A stretch of DNA of 64,000 nucleotides from Mangifera indica (Eukaryota > Streptophyta > Magnoliopsida > Sapindales > Anacardiaceae): NCBI RefSeq assembly GCF_011075055.1, contig NC_058147.1:5890001-5954000 (forward strand), written 5' to 3'. The position numbers were made by a program, and so were the translations under genes. The notes beneath the pieces are model-generated. The model searched no databases and was not told where the DNA came from. It was given only the letters and a program-made list of their open reading frames with translations. Every line of letters starts with the position of its first letter. Position 1 is the first letter of the stretch. Positions 36,208 through 48,933 of this stretch are shown here, piece after piece.

Positions 36208-37050
36208 TTATCTCTATATTTGTTTTGAAATTTAAATTAATAAAAAAATTGAATTTGTTTCAAATATCAAAGTCGTAAAAAGAAAAATTTCATTCCCATG
36301 TTATGAGCTTTGCGGCAGGGTTAAGAGGTACCATTTGACACACCATTTTAGGATACAATTAACCATTAGAGGGCATAAAATTTTTATTAGGAACATTTGT
36401 TAAAAGCTAATCAACAATCCGAATAAGCGATTTTATGATTCTTACTTTAAAGTATACTCTGACGATAGGATTGAACCGTTGAGGTTTAGTTATCAAAGTG
36501 ACATACAATCATGCAAGTCTCCCTTAAAGGCAAACCAAATTGCAAACATACTTTTCGGGATGCCGTCAAAGATCGTCATTCCGATTAGGTGCAAACAATA
36601 CTAAGTTGACTATGAATTACTTTTTCGTGTTGAACAATAAATTGACAACTTTTAATCATCACCCAATGGGCCATGTCCACGTGGAACTTGATAGATTCTA
36701 TAAGATGACCCATACATAAATAAAGGGAGGATTTTAATATGAGCCATCACTCTAATCGACCAAAAACAATATTTTGGCAGCTCATTTCAGAAATTGACAT
36801 TCGCAACCTAAAACATATTAAGGAACTCTAATTCTTCAGCCTCAGATCTATCCTCACTGCAAGTACTAAACAAAAGAGCAAACTATTCATCCATATTCCA
36901 TACCACATAATTGTCAAGTCCAGAACAAAGGTTTAGATCATTGACAACACTAAAATCTCACAGCTAATAGCTATAAACTCATTACATATCTATAAAGACG
37001 ATTTCACAAAGGCTGAAACCAAATCCGAAACAGAAAACCTATGTGGCAGA

Positions 37051-38699
37051 TTATACAGGTTTCCAAACCGTAAGCACTTCTTGGAACATCTCCAGTGTCA
37101 GTTCCCGGTCTGCTTGCCTGAAAAAATTATTGATTTCATCTCTAACATCGTATATCTTGCCAAAGTCGAACAAATACATCAAACATCCTTTCTTCAACTT
37201 GTTCAACTGGTATAGCCAGGCTTCCTGCAGCCTCTCGAGGACATTCACTGTGTTGATATCTTCCATAAGACTATCCTCACAAGCATCTTTTAAGTCAGCA
37301 ATGTCATATTTGTCAGCTGCCCCCAGCAGTGACAGCCTGTGCTTCCAGAAATCCCCTTGTTTTATGGTTCCATACAAGTAACTGAGAAGGGCCATACAAG
37401 ATTCTACCGACATGTCTTCTATTTTAATTATGGAGGATTCCTTTTCCTTAAGATTATGATGGAACATACTCTGGAAAACAGGAGAACTCGCAGCCAGAAC
37501 TGCCTTGTGAGCTCTTAAAGTGCCATCAGCAGCGTGAATGGTAACATCTGCGTGGATGGCTTCCTCAAGCATGCGTGAGAGGCATCGAAGAGTGCTTTGG
37601 GATGAGACCGATTGCATCAATCCATCACAGGGCCATATAGAAATGGGCACCCCGCCCTGTGTTTCGACATGAAAACAATTAATTAACATAAGTCTTATCC
37701 ATGATCAAAAGCATGACTATGTACATTACTTGTTATAGATTCATGATCCATTTTATACCAGAAAAATAATTATTAATATACATATATATACACTGTCATC
37801 ACCACTGCTAAACCGATTTTGGGGCAACTCACATTCAGTGGACACACTTTCAGGTCCAGAAACTCAACATCAATAATGAAGCGACCCTGAAAGGTAGTAT
37901 CAACAGGCCAGACAAAGTCTTCACAACTCCGAAGCAATCTCTCATGAACTGCAGCATAAAACCAAAATAGCATCAACTATCAACAGCCAAATCTGCAAAT
38001 ATCAAATTAACTTGCCATATCATATTAAAAACTCTTTTCAAATTTGAACTTGTTCAACTGCGCTAATGAATCACAAGCAAACCACACACACCCACACCCT
38101 CATCAAGATTGAAAAAAAAGGGAAACAATTTCAGGCAAAGAAATTAATGTAAACATTCTCAAAACATAAAGATGAAAGGTACGTGATCTTATCACAAAAT
38201 CAGATAAGGAAATTATCCCTATTATCCTCTCCAATATCTTTTAACCATCCATTTCGGAAAGAAAACAAAAAATCAAATGATCAGGACTCCCAAAAATTCC
38301 TCTACACATACAGAACAAATACTATAAACAAACAAACCTGGAGAGATGTATGGTTTGCGGTTAGAGCCAGCAATAGAGACTCGAAGAACGAAACTAGCAA
38401 TAGGAGGTTGTTCTTTTGCCAGACGGGATGGTTCTGGAAATAATCGTACATACAGATAACGATTTTTCTCTATGGATAAATACCTAATCAAACCCATAAT
38501 TCAATAAATCAAACAAACCCAGAAGTCAAAAAACAAGAAGCCAAAATCTTTCACAAATTATGTTACTGTGGTGATCAACTAACCAGTTCCAGATGCCGAC
38601 CTTGAAAGCTTCGGATTTTTTGTAAGAAGAGCAAGGTCCAAAATTTTCTATTTTCCATTGTGCTAATCTCGAGATTGTCTCCACTCGCGAATCCCCCAT
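37051..38699 (-). CDS. BTB/POZ domain protein, At1g55760-like, copy 2 (4 exons)
   Basis: Exons in transcript order: 38584-38699, 38338-38483, 37833-37948, 37051-37656. They give 327 residues, with the same intron positions and phases as copy 1. Differences by eye are few: an extra Ser codon in exon 1 (CSSYKK against CSYKK), a shorter C-terminus, and scattered substitutions such as GGVPISIWP against GGEPSSIWP. Introns are also alignable, including the ATATATACACTGTCATCACC stretch, so the duplication is fairly recent. It has MATH-like and BTB/POZ domains as in copy 1. Both copies look functional by sequence. Confidence 0.9.
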
Positions 38700-38799
38700 T
38701 TGTTTGTATTGTTTTCTGAGCTGCTCTAGTTCTCAAGCGTGGGAGGAGAAGAAGAGGAAGGAGGATAACTTGGCGTTGAAGTTGTTTGACGCAGTATTG

Positions 38800-40460
38800 A
38801 AGTAGAAGTGCTTTAATTGGACCTGTGCTGCACAGCCAAGCCTACCAAAGAGTTTCCTCCAATATTTCACACTTTGTGTAAAAAATTATTTTATTCAACA
38901 AGAGTAAATTGAATTTAAATTTCCCATTCAAGGATATAAATTTTTAAATTATAGTTATTTGCCTAAAATTTAACTTTGTTAACCATATAAGTTGTGACAA
39001 AATATCATAAAAGCATAAAAGCATCAAATTATCCTTAATTAATTAATTAATTAATATTTATAAAATTATCACATTATGTTTAATTGTGATTGCCTTTAAT
39101 CTTACCGAACGGTCAATATTATAATCAAGATGCAATCTCGATAGTCTTATCAGTAATCGAAATTGCAATCAAGGTGCACTCTAACAAGATTGCATATCTT
39201 TGAATGTGATTCTATCAAAATTGTAACTTACCTAATTAAGTTTTAGATAAATTAAAAATTTAATAGACAAAAACTTTAATTTTTTTTAACCAAGATCTCA
39301 CATATATTGATTAGATATGTAAATTCAGATTTTACAGATATGATAAAAATTCTAACTTAAATTTTTTCATAAAAATTTAATATTTTATTAATTTTGTTAA
39401 TTTTTACATTTCAAAAGTTTTAATTTCTCTGACCTTTAAAAGGAAAAAAAACAATTTTACCTTTTCAGCAATAATATTGAGACAGAAAGTAGAAACCGCG
39501 GTGTAAATAATCCAGATTTTCTCAGTATAAACATATGTTAAATAAAAAATTAGAGGTCAATTTTCCATAAAAAAAAATGTCTATTATTTATTATGATTCA
39601 GAATTTTAACATAATTTCTTTTATCAATAAAATATACAAACAGAGTTAAGAAGAAAGGTTGAAAAATATTAGAAAATACGATCTTACGTAAAGTCATCGA
39701 GCCAATTCTGGTAGTTGGAAAGGAATATTCATGAATCATGCCGTAGATTCGAACTGACCTCCTATTTTACAATTGGCTTGGGTACCTTTCAGACTCAAGA
39801 TGTTACTGTATTTTTGCCACAAAAGTAGGACCGACATTTTTTAAATAATGTTATTTCACGTCACTTTGATCATGAACCAAGATTTTGTTCTTATTTTCAT
39901 ATGCCAGAAGCTATGGGGCGGTTACCAAGAACGCAGCACCCACCAACCCCCTCGAATGGTAAAACAGTAAATGGTTGAACTCAAATATTTCGAGCCCGAG
40001 CTAAAAATAATTGAAATTTGATTCGAATTTATCAAAATAAAATTAAATATAATTTAAATTTGATTTAAATAAAAATAAATTAATTTAAATTTATAACTTA
40101 AAATTATATTTTAAATTTATAATTAATTGATAAAATAATATTATTTTTTCAATAATTAATAAAATTTTAATCGAATCAAGAGTTAAGTTCAAATTGATTG
40201 AATCATCCATTTAGTTTATAAGTAAACCCAAACCGAATTTTCTCAAACTTAATTTAAAAAATGAATTGACCCTTTTAGCTCGAATTTAATCTAAATAATT
40301 TCAAACCAAATTGTATCAAGCTAAGTCAGCTTTTTATACTAATTCAGTTCAGTTTGAATTCAACCTAATTAGAATAACTATTTTTCAACTTTTTTTAAAT
40401 GGCAAGTTCCTACCCTAAACTTTAATAACAACATTTTTCTTACATTTTGTTAGGTTTTCT
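38800..40460. other. AT-rich intergenic DNA, no gene seen
   Basis: 39.9-40.39 kb carries the same degenerate GAATTTGATTTAAAT / AATTTAAACT-type repeat as 9.2, 13.8 and 31.5 kb. The remainder shows short frames only. Confidence 0.5.
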
Positions 40461-40464
40461 TAAT

Positions 40465-40640
40465 AGAAAAATATTATATATACATATTTTTGGCACACAA
40501 AATAAGTATACATATGATATGTCATTATGTGATTAGATGTTATTTTATATTTGATTCAAAATCATCTAATTATATAGTAATATATTATCTATATATTTAT
40601 TTTGTATACTTAAAACATGTATATATAATTTTATTATTCT
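40465..40640. mobile_element. MITE copy g
   Basis: The family centre TTTGATTCAAAATCATCTAA sits between inverted arms and the end ATAATTTTATTATT. Flanks are CTTAATAG and CTTAATAA, a near-perfect target duplication. Confidence 0.6.
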
Positions 40641-42450
40641 TAATAAATTATATTAAAATTTTAAAAACATTTTTTCTCACATTTTATCAAGCTTTGTTAA
40701 TAAATTCGATTCAATTTTAGGATAAAAACATGAAAAATAAAATAATACATTTAGTTGTTAACTTTTGAAATTTAAATATTAAAGCGATGAATTTAATTAC
40801 TTTTACACCCTTACGATAATATTAAAATACCAAAAAAATTGTAGATTTATTAAATGAATGTCAATTACATGATGCATGAAGTGAGATTCTCTTTTATGTC
40901 TTTTCATTTTTATCATCTCTCTCACACACTATAATTATTATTATTCTGTCAACACCGTTATCACTCACACATTACCATCAATACCACCACACCCCACCAT
41001 CACCGCTAGGGCTAAGAATTGAGTGGAATCGAAATTGTTACAAACACTCCAATTATAATTTCTATCCTAAATCAATTGTAATTGTGTTGGTTTTGATTCC
41101 AAAGTTTGTGGGATCTTAATTGTGTAGGTTGATTTTGGTTCTAACCCTTTAAATAACCCAAATTGATTTGAAATCTAATTTAGTGACTCGATTGCACATC
41201 TACCTCACTTGCATCTCCTCCTTCAGCCATTTTAATTACACCACCACTTATAATTCTTGCATCTCCACTACGACGAACCACTCCAATTGTTACTCCTTTC
41301 ATGGTGTCATCACTTCCACCACCATCCTTCACCCAACACCTCCATTCTCTATTCTTGCATCTCCTTCACCTCTATCAAGTCCTTTGGGTAACAAATTACC
41401 TTTGGACACCTATTAATCACCACCAACCATTCAGTCATTGCCTCCTTCTGACTCTCTCTCATCTCTTCCTTTATCTCACCAAGTTTTTTTTAATTTTTTT
41501 AATATATATTTTTTATTTTCTTTTTACAAACTAATTTGATTTTTATTTTTTTGATAATATAAGAATATTTTTATTTTATATAAAAAAGTGTATCTCACAA
41601 TATAATATAATACATAATATATGATATAAAAATAAAGTTTTTAAGACACAATATAATTAATAATTTTACTACGATGGTTAGTAGTGTAAGGTTAAGAGAG
41701 ACGACACCTCTGATTACTTTCTGTAGTTCAAGAATTATGGGTGAACAATTTCAGGTATCCAAAAATAGACCCAATGAGATTGATTTGGTTTCTAAATCTT
41801 AAGAACTAGCCCATATTGATTTAGGTTCTTGTTTTAGTTCTCACTTTTCTAATAAAATACCTAAACTCGCTCACCTTTAACCACTGTTACTGACGCCTAC
41901 CATCTACCCACACTACAAGTGTAGTCACCATCTGCCATCACGTGAATTTGTTCTCAAATTAATGTAAAAACAAAATATAAATCCTTATGTTTATTTTTTT
42001 TAACGAAAAATTTTATCCAAATTAGATTATTGATTTAAAATATTTATAAAAAATATTATCTTAATAGATTATCAAAATATTATTTTAATTTTAATTTAAA
42101 ATCATTTCACTGTTTATTTATACAGTATAACTCAACAGTAAATACTCAAGTAACTCTTTCTGTCGAGTTGAGTTGTTTTGTTTCAATGATTGACGTACAC
42201 AAGTAAATACCCAGTTATTCCCTCTCACACTCAAGGGTATTTTTGTAAAAGCACATATCCCTGAACTCTTTAATCAATCATCACTAGTATGGATTCCCAA
42301 TCTCGTCTTCTCATCATTTCGCCCCATCGAAACTGAAATAAAAAAAATCTACGCAATTCTGGAAGATAACTCTGTCTGATCGACGAATTACTGGAACCGG
42401 CTGCCAGCTAATTGGATCTCTGTAACCAAACAAACAAACACTATCATCAC
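40641..42450. other. Intergenic DNA before the V-ATPase gene
   Basis: No gene is seen. 40.95-41.46 kb is rich in CACCA/CACCATC runs with short frames of low complexity. 42.3-42.45 kb is the likely 5' leader of the V-ATPase gene. Confidence 0.4.
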
Positions 42451-42451
42451 A

Positions 42452-45400
42452 ATGTCATCGACTTTCAGCGGCGACGAAACTGCTCCCTTCTTTGGCTTCC
42501 TTGGAGCCGCCGCCGCTCTCGTATTCTCTTGTAATTCCTCTCTCTCACTTTTTATTTTCTCATCAAATATTGTAGGATTCTGTTCGTCATAAATATAATT
42601 TGTTGCTTTCTAACAGGACAAAAAAAAAAAAGGAAAGAAGAAATGATAATTTTTCTTTAAGAAATCATATCGTTTGTAAGCTTTCGATTGTTTGTTGTTG
42701 ATTTTAGTTCTTGGATGATTCTAATAGGCATGGGTGCGGCATATGGAACAGCTAAGAGTGGGGTTGGAGTTGCTTCAATGGGAGTGATGAGGCCTGAGCT
42801 TGTTATGAAATCGATTGTTCCAGTGGTTATGGCTGGAGTGTTGGGGATTTACGGGTTGATTATAGCTGTTATTATTAGTACGGGAATTAACCCCAAAGCA
42901 AAATCTTATTATCTGTTTGATGGCTATGCACATTTGTCGTCAGGCCTTGCTTGCGGGCTTGCTGGCCTATCTGCCGGGATGGCCATTGGCATTGTTGGTG
43001 ATGCTGGAGTTAGGTAATGCGATGTTGGTTTGCTTGTGTGTGTGTGCGCGCTTTTTTTACTATATTTTTTTATAAGATATGCCGTTTATGAGTTAATAGA
43101 AGTCCAAAATATCAATTTCTTCTCTTGGCTTGGATGAAGCAAAACAAATTAGATGGGATTTAACAATGTTCCCTGAGATTTGGCTGACATACAAGCAAAT
43201 CCATTGGTTCAAGGTTTGCCAACCTTTGCTTATATATAGTGATAGAAATCCCCTACTAAATTAAGTGATACTTTTTGTTAGATACCCTACCAATATTCAA
43301 TCAATCAACAGTAAGCACGCCCAAACACAACAATTGAAATGAAGAAAATGACAATTTTATTGATAAATGGGGGTTCAATATTTCCAATAAGTGGATAAAT
43401 TGATAATTCGAGGAGCCGAGACCTCCCAATTCCAACCATTCAAGGCGTCAAAAACCTCTCAAATCAGCCGAAAAGGCTGCCCACAACCATAGTTGCCTAA
43501 ATCCTAATCTTTTCCTTTTCTTCATCTCCCATTCATTCCAGTATTTGTTGCTTTTGTTCTCGTCGTTGTAGTTCTTCATAATGGTTGATGAGATCTTTTG
43601 TTTGCTCAAAATTTTACTGGCAAAGAAATATCATTCTGTTCGTAATAACCACCCATTGGAATCTGTGCTGGTAAATGCATGCAACTCTTGTAGTCGTCCA
43701 TGTTCTAGTTACTTCACCTAAGGAGATGGACTGGATTTCTGTAGTTGGGTTTTGTCGAAATTAGTCGATTTTCCACTGGACCTTGTTGATATACCATTTT
43801 GACCTTTTGTTGGGTTTGGGGCGTCATTGAATTCTATTGATTTACCATTTTAGACCTTTGATGGTTTCTGTAGGTCCACCGTCAATGATCCTTGATCCAT
43901 CAGAATTTCTCCATGACACAAGTTCTGATTTGAGGAGTCCGATAGCCCCTCAAATCATGCACACCTAAAAGTTCTTTTTCATTAGCAAAACAACTTCATT
44001 CCTTGGCAGTAAAATCTGGGTGTTCCTCATATAATTTCATTTGTAGCCATCTTCTCAACATGTACTCCATATTTGGGCAAATTCAAAACGTTGCTACTTT
44101 GTCTGGAATCATGCCCAAGAAAAATATCATGTCTTGTAACATTTTGATCGACACTTACATGCAAAGTGGTGATTTGGAAAGTGTTTGAAAAGGATTCGAA
44201 GATGTGTCGTAGAAAAATAGTGCCATGTGGAATGTGATAGTTGCGAGCTAGGTTCAATTTGAGTTTAATAAGGAGGGTTTGAGATTGTTAAGTAAAAGAC
44301 ATCAAGAAGAATTTTGGTTGATGGGTTTACTCTAGGTAGTGTTTTGAGGGGGTTTGGGATAGTTGTCGCTGTGATCAATCAGGTGGCTGACTTGGTTGTG
44401 CCCAATGAAGGAATAAAAGGATTGAATATTAGGAATTGGGTTTTTTGTATTCTTTAGGAAGGTAGGTTGTTCTGCTCTAGGGTTAGCTTGGGCTAATTGT
44501 GTGGATTTAAGGTTGTGTTTGTCTAGGAATGAGGAATATGTTGGTGAAGAAAATTAGATGGTAAATGGTGGTGTTGAAGATTTTGCTAGAAGGGGGATAG
44601 GAAAGCAACTGTGTGTTGTTTTCGCACTTCATTTTTCAACAACCACCGAGGCATTAGAAGTGGTAATCCCTGGTGGGAATCCTTAGATAGTTGATTACGT
44701 TCAACTTAACATAGATTTAATTCTGGAGCATTTGGTAGCACATGAGTGAAGTCTATGATACTGCATTGGAACTGATAAGAAGTTTCAAATTCACTTAACT
44801 CTTTTGAAGTCGTTGTTGCAAGTGAATGAATCTTCTTTAAAGAATTCCATATAGACCTTGATCAAGTAGTCAATTTTTTTTTTTGAAAAATATGGGACCT
44901 TCAGAAGCAATTCTTTTCAGCCTTAAAAGAGGTGACTCGTTGGTTAAGTTTTTAAAAGAAAGTAAAGTTGATTTGCATTTTACCTTAAGTCATTTTGTAA
45001 AAGCACTAGAAGTGGCAATGCTTCTCATAGTTTACATGACATATGGATGCATAGAAGGAGGTGGTTTTTCTGGTATTATGCTAATTCTTTGCAGTCGGTT
45101 CCTTGTCATCCCATGGCTTTTTGCTCCTTATATTTTCAATCCATCTAGTTTCAGATGGAAAAACTTATCCGAAGACTTGGAGCTGATGCTATTACCTGAG
45201 AATGTCCTAGATACTCGCTACCATTGGTATATTGGAGTGGTTGATTAAATGGGTTGGATTATTGGATTTAGAGAATACTTGGGAGGGTGCTAAAATAATC
45301 AAAGAACAGTTTTCTGACCTTCACCTTGAGGACAAGGTGATACCTTGGGGGGTCTATGTTAGCACACCAGCCTTCATGAAGAATGTTGTGGGGACCACTA

Positions 45401-46709
45401 CTGGAAATTGGGGCATGAAGAATGCCATGTGGACCTATTGGGTGTGGAGGGGGTAAAGTTTGTTGTGAAAAGGGCATTATAAGCAGTTGAGACGGAGAGA
45501 AAAAAGGGGGAGATTGTTTTGCCTTGTGGGCAGCCTTTGGCTGAGGGGGAAGCCTCCAGCTCCTCGAATTGGCGGAACTATCCAATTTCCTTTTCAGGTC
45601 TGTCTTTCATGTTATTCTGGTTGTAGCAGTGAATGTGTACGAGTTGTAATCTTGCTGATTTATAAATAATGACCAGTATCTTCAGTACTAGTTGTTTGCT
45701 GTGTTTTACTGAACTCTGCAGGTGGGAATCTATTACTTCCCCTTTAATGTTATAAAATTAATCAGAAACCTTGTTGTTGGGTAGTATCTGCATTGTTATT
45801 TCCAAACCAAGCCAGTTTTTCTGTGTTTAAGGTGACTGAAATATACCTCTATTAGGCTGAAATTATTCATGTCAGTGGATTCAATTATATTAGTGGATGA
45901 GGTTAAAGTGCAATTTGTTTTAATTATTTGCTGATAAGTTGTTCAACTTGTACTTTATTGAATGTTTGGTTGTCAAAGGCTTGAAGATAATGAGCTTTAT
46001 GCTTTCTAGGCATGTTATTTTACAATATTTTACATTTAATTGATGTTTTAGATTCAAACACCCTTCTTTGTTTAAGTATTAATGCTGCTTTTATTATGGG
46101 AACACTGTAAATTTGCTGGGATTCATCACTTCCCCACTTGCCCTTCTTTTTCCATTATTATAACTTTATGTTTTCATTGTCATGTTGCAGTTACCTCATG
46201 ATTCCTTTGCTAATTTTCTTGCATATCCATACTTATTTGATTGATTGCTGTCTGTTTTTTAAGTTCTTTAGACTTTTCTTAGATAATAGTGTTGCTGAAC
46301 TTGTTATCGGATATACATTATTAGAGCATTACATTTTTTCTGTGAAATTGGGGACTTCAAATTCTGTGGCTATTCAGCCTGTTTTTCTTTTTCATTTTTG
46401 TTTCAATTTTGGTCACTGCTTATTTTACTGCTTTTAGACATTACTTCCTTTGTAGTTGTGTTTAAAGTTGTAGGTGTGGTTGGATTGCTGTTTTGGTTGT
46501 AGGCTGTTGATTAGAATTAAGTTGAATGCTTCTATCACACTGATGAGAATCTCTTGCATTGTTGGGATTTTTTCAGGGCTAATGCACAGCAGCCTAAGTT
46601 GTTTGTGGGAATGATTCTCATCCTCATTTTTGCTGAAGCTCTTGCTCTCTATGGACTCATCGTGGGGATCATCCTGTCATCCCGGGCAGGTCAATCTCGG
46701 GCAGATTAG
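42452..46709 (+). CDS. VHA-c: V-type H+-ATPase 16-kDa proteolipid subunit c, 3 exons
   Basis: Exons 42452-42530, 42728-43013 and 46577-46709 give 165 residues, the standard length. The sequence is nearly identical to Arabidopsis AVA-P/VHA-c. Four transmembrane helices are evident (for example [20 protein letters not shown] and [18 protein letters not shown]). The conserved proton-carrying glutamate is E142, in [13 protein letters not shown] on helix 4. The subunit forms the rotating c-ring of the V0 sector in vacuolar, TGN and other endomembranes. The C-terminus ends SRAGQSRAD. Exon 1 ends inside a Cys codon (T|GC) and exon 2 inside an Arg codon (AG|G). The 3.56-kb second intron is enlarged by transposon debris and a PPR pseudogene. 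Confidence 0.97.
43265..43560 (-). mobile_element. LTR remnant in V-ATPase intron 2
   Basis: On the minus strand it carries TTGTGGGCAGCC, GGAGGTCTCGGCTCCTCGAA and an end GGGTATCTAACA followed by AAAAGTATCACTT, which resembles a primer-binding site. Similar words occur in the LTRs at 22.5 kb and at 45.5 kb, so all three belong to one gypsy group. No partner LTR in the same orientation was found. Confidence 0.5.
43981..44400 (+). pseudogene. PPR-protein pseudogene fragment (At2g41080-like) in V-ATPase intron 2
   Basis: The plus strand reads [21 protein letters not shown], then [34 protein letters not shown], a stop, a decayed VATWNAMV-like block, and after a frameshift [11 protein letters not shown]. 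This is the order of consecutive pentatricopeptide units in At2g41080-type DYW-class PPR proteins. Several stops and a shift show it is dead. Only about 140 codons remain. It lies between LTR fragments. Confidence 0.75.
45150..45600 (+). mobile_element. Ty3/gypsy chromovirus pol end and LTR start in V-ATPase intron 2
   Basis: The plus strand encodes [11 protein letters not shown] then, after a frameshift, [20 protein letters not shown] and [10 protein letters not shown]. This is the C-terminal chromodomain and tail of a chromovirus polyprotein. A purine-rich stretch and LTR-like sequence (TTGTGGGCAGCC, CAGCTCCTCGAATTGGCGGA) follow. The same HLEDKV end appears in the deleted element at 23.3 kb. 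Confidence 0.7.
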
Positions 46710-46719
46710 CAGTTCAAGT

Positions 46720-47870
46720 CAGTGATTTCGTGATGTGCATCTAGTTTGATTCAAAATTGGAGCTGTACCAGTCAAAGTCGAAGTTGATTGAGTTCGAGTT
46801 ATCCTTCTATTTATTTCTGAATTATATATGGTTTAGTTGATAAACTCTTGTATATGTTGGATCTGGTTCGCTAATATGGAATTGTACTCTTTTGTGACAT
46901 GCTTTTTCCTCTGGTTATTTGAGGAATATATGTTGAGCCTGGAATAACCAAATTCTGTTTGACTTGACTTTCTCTGTTCCGTACGCCAAGTATGCATCCA
47001 TATAGTATTGTTGATTGAGTCCATGCTTTTGTGAACCAATATTATGTTTAGATACAAATTAGATTTAGGTGCCTTAATGGATGTTTTGTTTTTAATGAAT
47101 GATGGCAGATTCTATTTGAGGTGTTGAACTTGGATGCTACTCTGACTGGCTTTATATGATGAATGTATTTACCATCGTATGTGTGTGTGTGGATATAACC
47201 CCCTGTTTATGATCGTCATCTCTATTCTAACAAAATAATCCACTGCATGCATCAGTATCTTCCTTCACTTCGATGGATTTCAGTTTTAGCTTTTATTAGT
47301 TGTCTTTTTCAACTTTTGACAGGACACTTTTCTTCCTCGGAACCCATCCTGGAGTTCTCTCGTCTACTCAGAAGATCCAAAATCTAGTGTATGAATAGAT
47401 CTAAAATCTAGTGGATTTCAGTTTTCGCATTTCAGTGTGTGCATGAATGTAAGTGGAGACTGTCTTGCCTGTACATGTTTTTTAAGTGGCCTGTGTTGGT
47501 TGCTGATTCTTGACTTCCTACAAGAAGGTTTAAATTTCCTATGTCTGCTGTTGTTTTTTAGGCTACCGATAGGGTAAAGTGTTTTGTGTGTTGAAAATTT
47601 TCCTCTATACTCAGAGCATAGAATAATTGTATATTCTAAATTCTGTGTAAAGCATGTTCAGGGTAACAACCTTTTAGGAAAATACGTTGCCCCACTTGAA
47701 TGAGAACACCATTGCTCATTATCAATAAATACCAAATGGAGCATTCTGTGAGACTCAGATCAGCTGCAACTCAAGTGATCTTAAGTTGAGATCCCCGATA
47801 ATAAAAATTCATTTCCGAGCGGGGTTTGATCAAATCAGCTGCGTCTTCTTTAGTTATGGCTCAAATCAGT
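46720..47870. other. 3' flank of the V-ATPase gene and intergenic DNA
   Basis: 46.7-47.1 kb is probably 3' UTR and flank. No gene is seen beyond it. Confidence 0.4.
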
Positions 47871-47878
47871 TATTTATA

Positions 47879-48050
47879 TGAATAATAATATACATATATA
47901 TTTTTAATATACAATTTGAGTGTAGATGATGTATTATCATTTAATTAAGTATTATTTTATCTTTAATTTAAAATCATCTAATTATATGATAATATTTTAT
48001 TTATTTATCTAAATTGTATATAAAAAATATGTGTATATAGTTTTATTGTA
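47879..48050. mobile_element. MITE copy h
   Basis: Ends are AATAATATACATATATATTT and TGTGTATATAGTTTTATTG, with the family centre TTTAATTTAAAATCATCTAA. Flanks are TATTTATAT and TATTTAGAT (8 of 9). Confidence 0.6.
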
Positions 48051-48529
48051 TTTAGATTCAGACAATATTTCGAAAGAAATTAGGGGTTTATTACAAGTTA
48101 CAGTCACCTAATCCCAACAAGAAGTTAAACAAATCTAAAATCGAGACAGAAAGATATTGATTAAAGAAACAATGAAGAAGACAAAAAAAAGAATCAAAAG
48201 TTGCAGCCACAGCAGAGGAAGAAGAGGCAAACAGTAAAGGCAAGAAAATTGGCTTATACAATGTACATTACTTCGAAGCTGAACCCTAAGTCGCACACTA
48301 TCTTAATTTGAAAATCGAGGCGTTTCCGTTTGAAAGCTTTTGAGATTTTCCACGACCACAGCTACATCCAGTTCTCTTTGCCCACAACTTTCTTCAACGA
48401 CTAACTGCTCTCTTTGCTCATAATTTTCTTTAATGATCAAGTTTTCTTCAATGCTGCCATTAACAACACAACATTGATCTCAAACACTCTCTCTCTCCCG
48501 ACTATGCTTTCCCTTCATCCATCTCTTTT

Positions 48530-48933
48530 TTTCCTCGCTTTGTTTTTGTGTATGCATAGAATTGTGAATAAAATGATGCTTTTGAAGGAGAAGAAGAAAG
48601 AAAAGAGATGAAGATGAGAGGAACAAAAAAATTGTTTGCGTCAACAGATGCGGGAGGAACTGCAATTGATATCGGAATCGATCAGGTACATTTCAAGTAA
48701 TTCCGAGTAGGAAGTTGTCTACAGAGGTTCTGGTTTCAGTTCTTAAATCTTAGGAATTGCTCGATTTTAATTTTGATTTCGATCCATAAAGTATCCGGAT
48801 CTGATCATATCTACTTAATTAATAATATCACTTTAAGAGGAAACACTTATAAAAATGTTAATACATTCTTATAAGAAGGAATCTGAGGTATAACATTCTT
48901 ATCGTCCATCACTAGAGAGAAAGTGTGGATGAT
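48530..48933. repeat. Dispersed ~400-bp repeat, copy 1
   Basis: Closely matches 63602-64000 (about nine in ten bases by eye), in the same orientation, from TCGCTTTGTTTTTGTGTATG through CATCACTAGAGA. Its right half is the left arm of a foldback ending near 49.4 kb. Confidence 0.85.

Noticed and set aside
43987..44190. Functional small PPR gene
   Set aside because: Stops and a frameshift break the repeat series, and it is embedded in transposon debris inside an intron.
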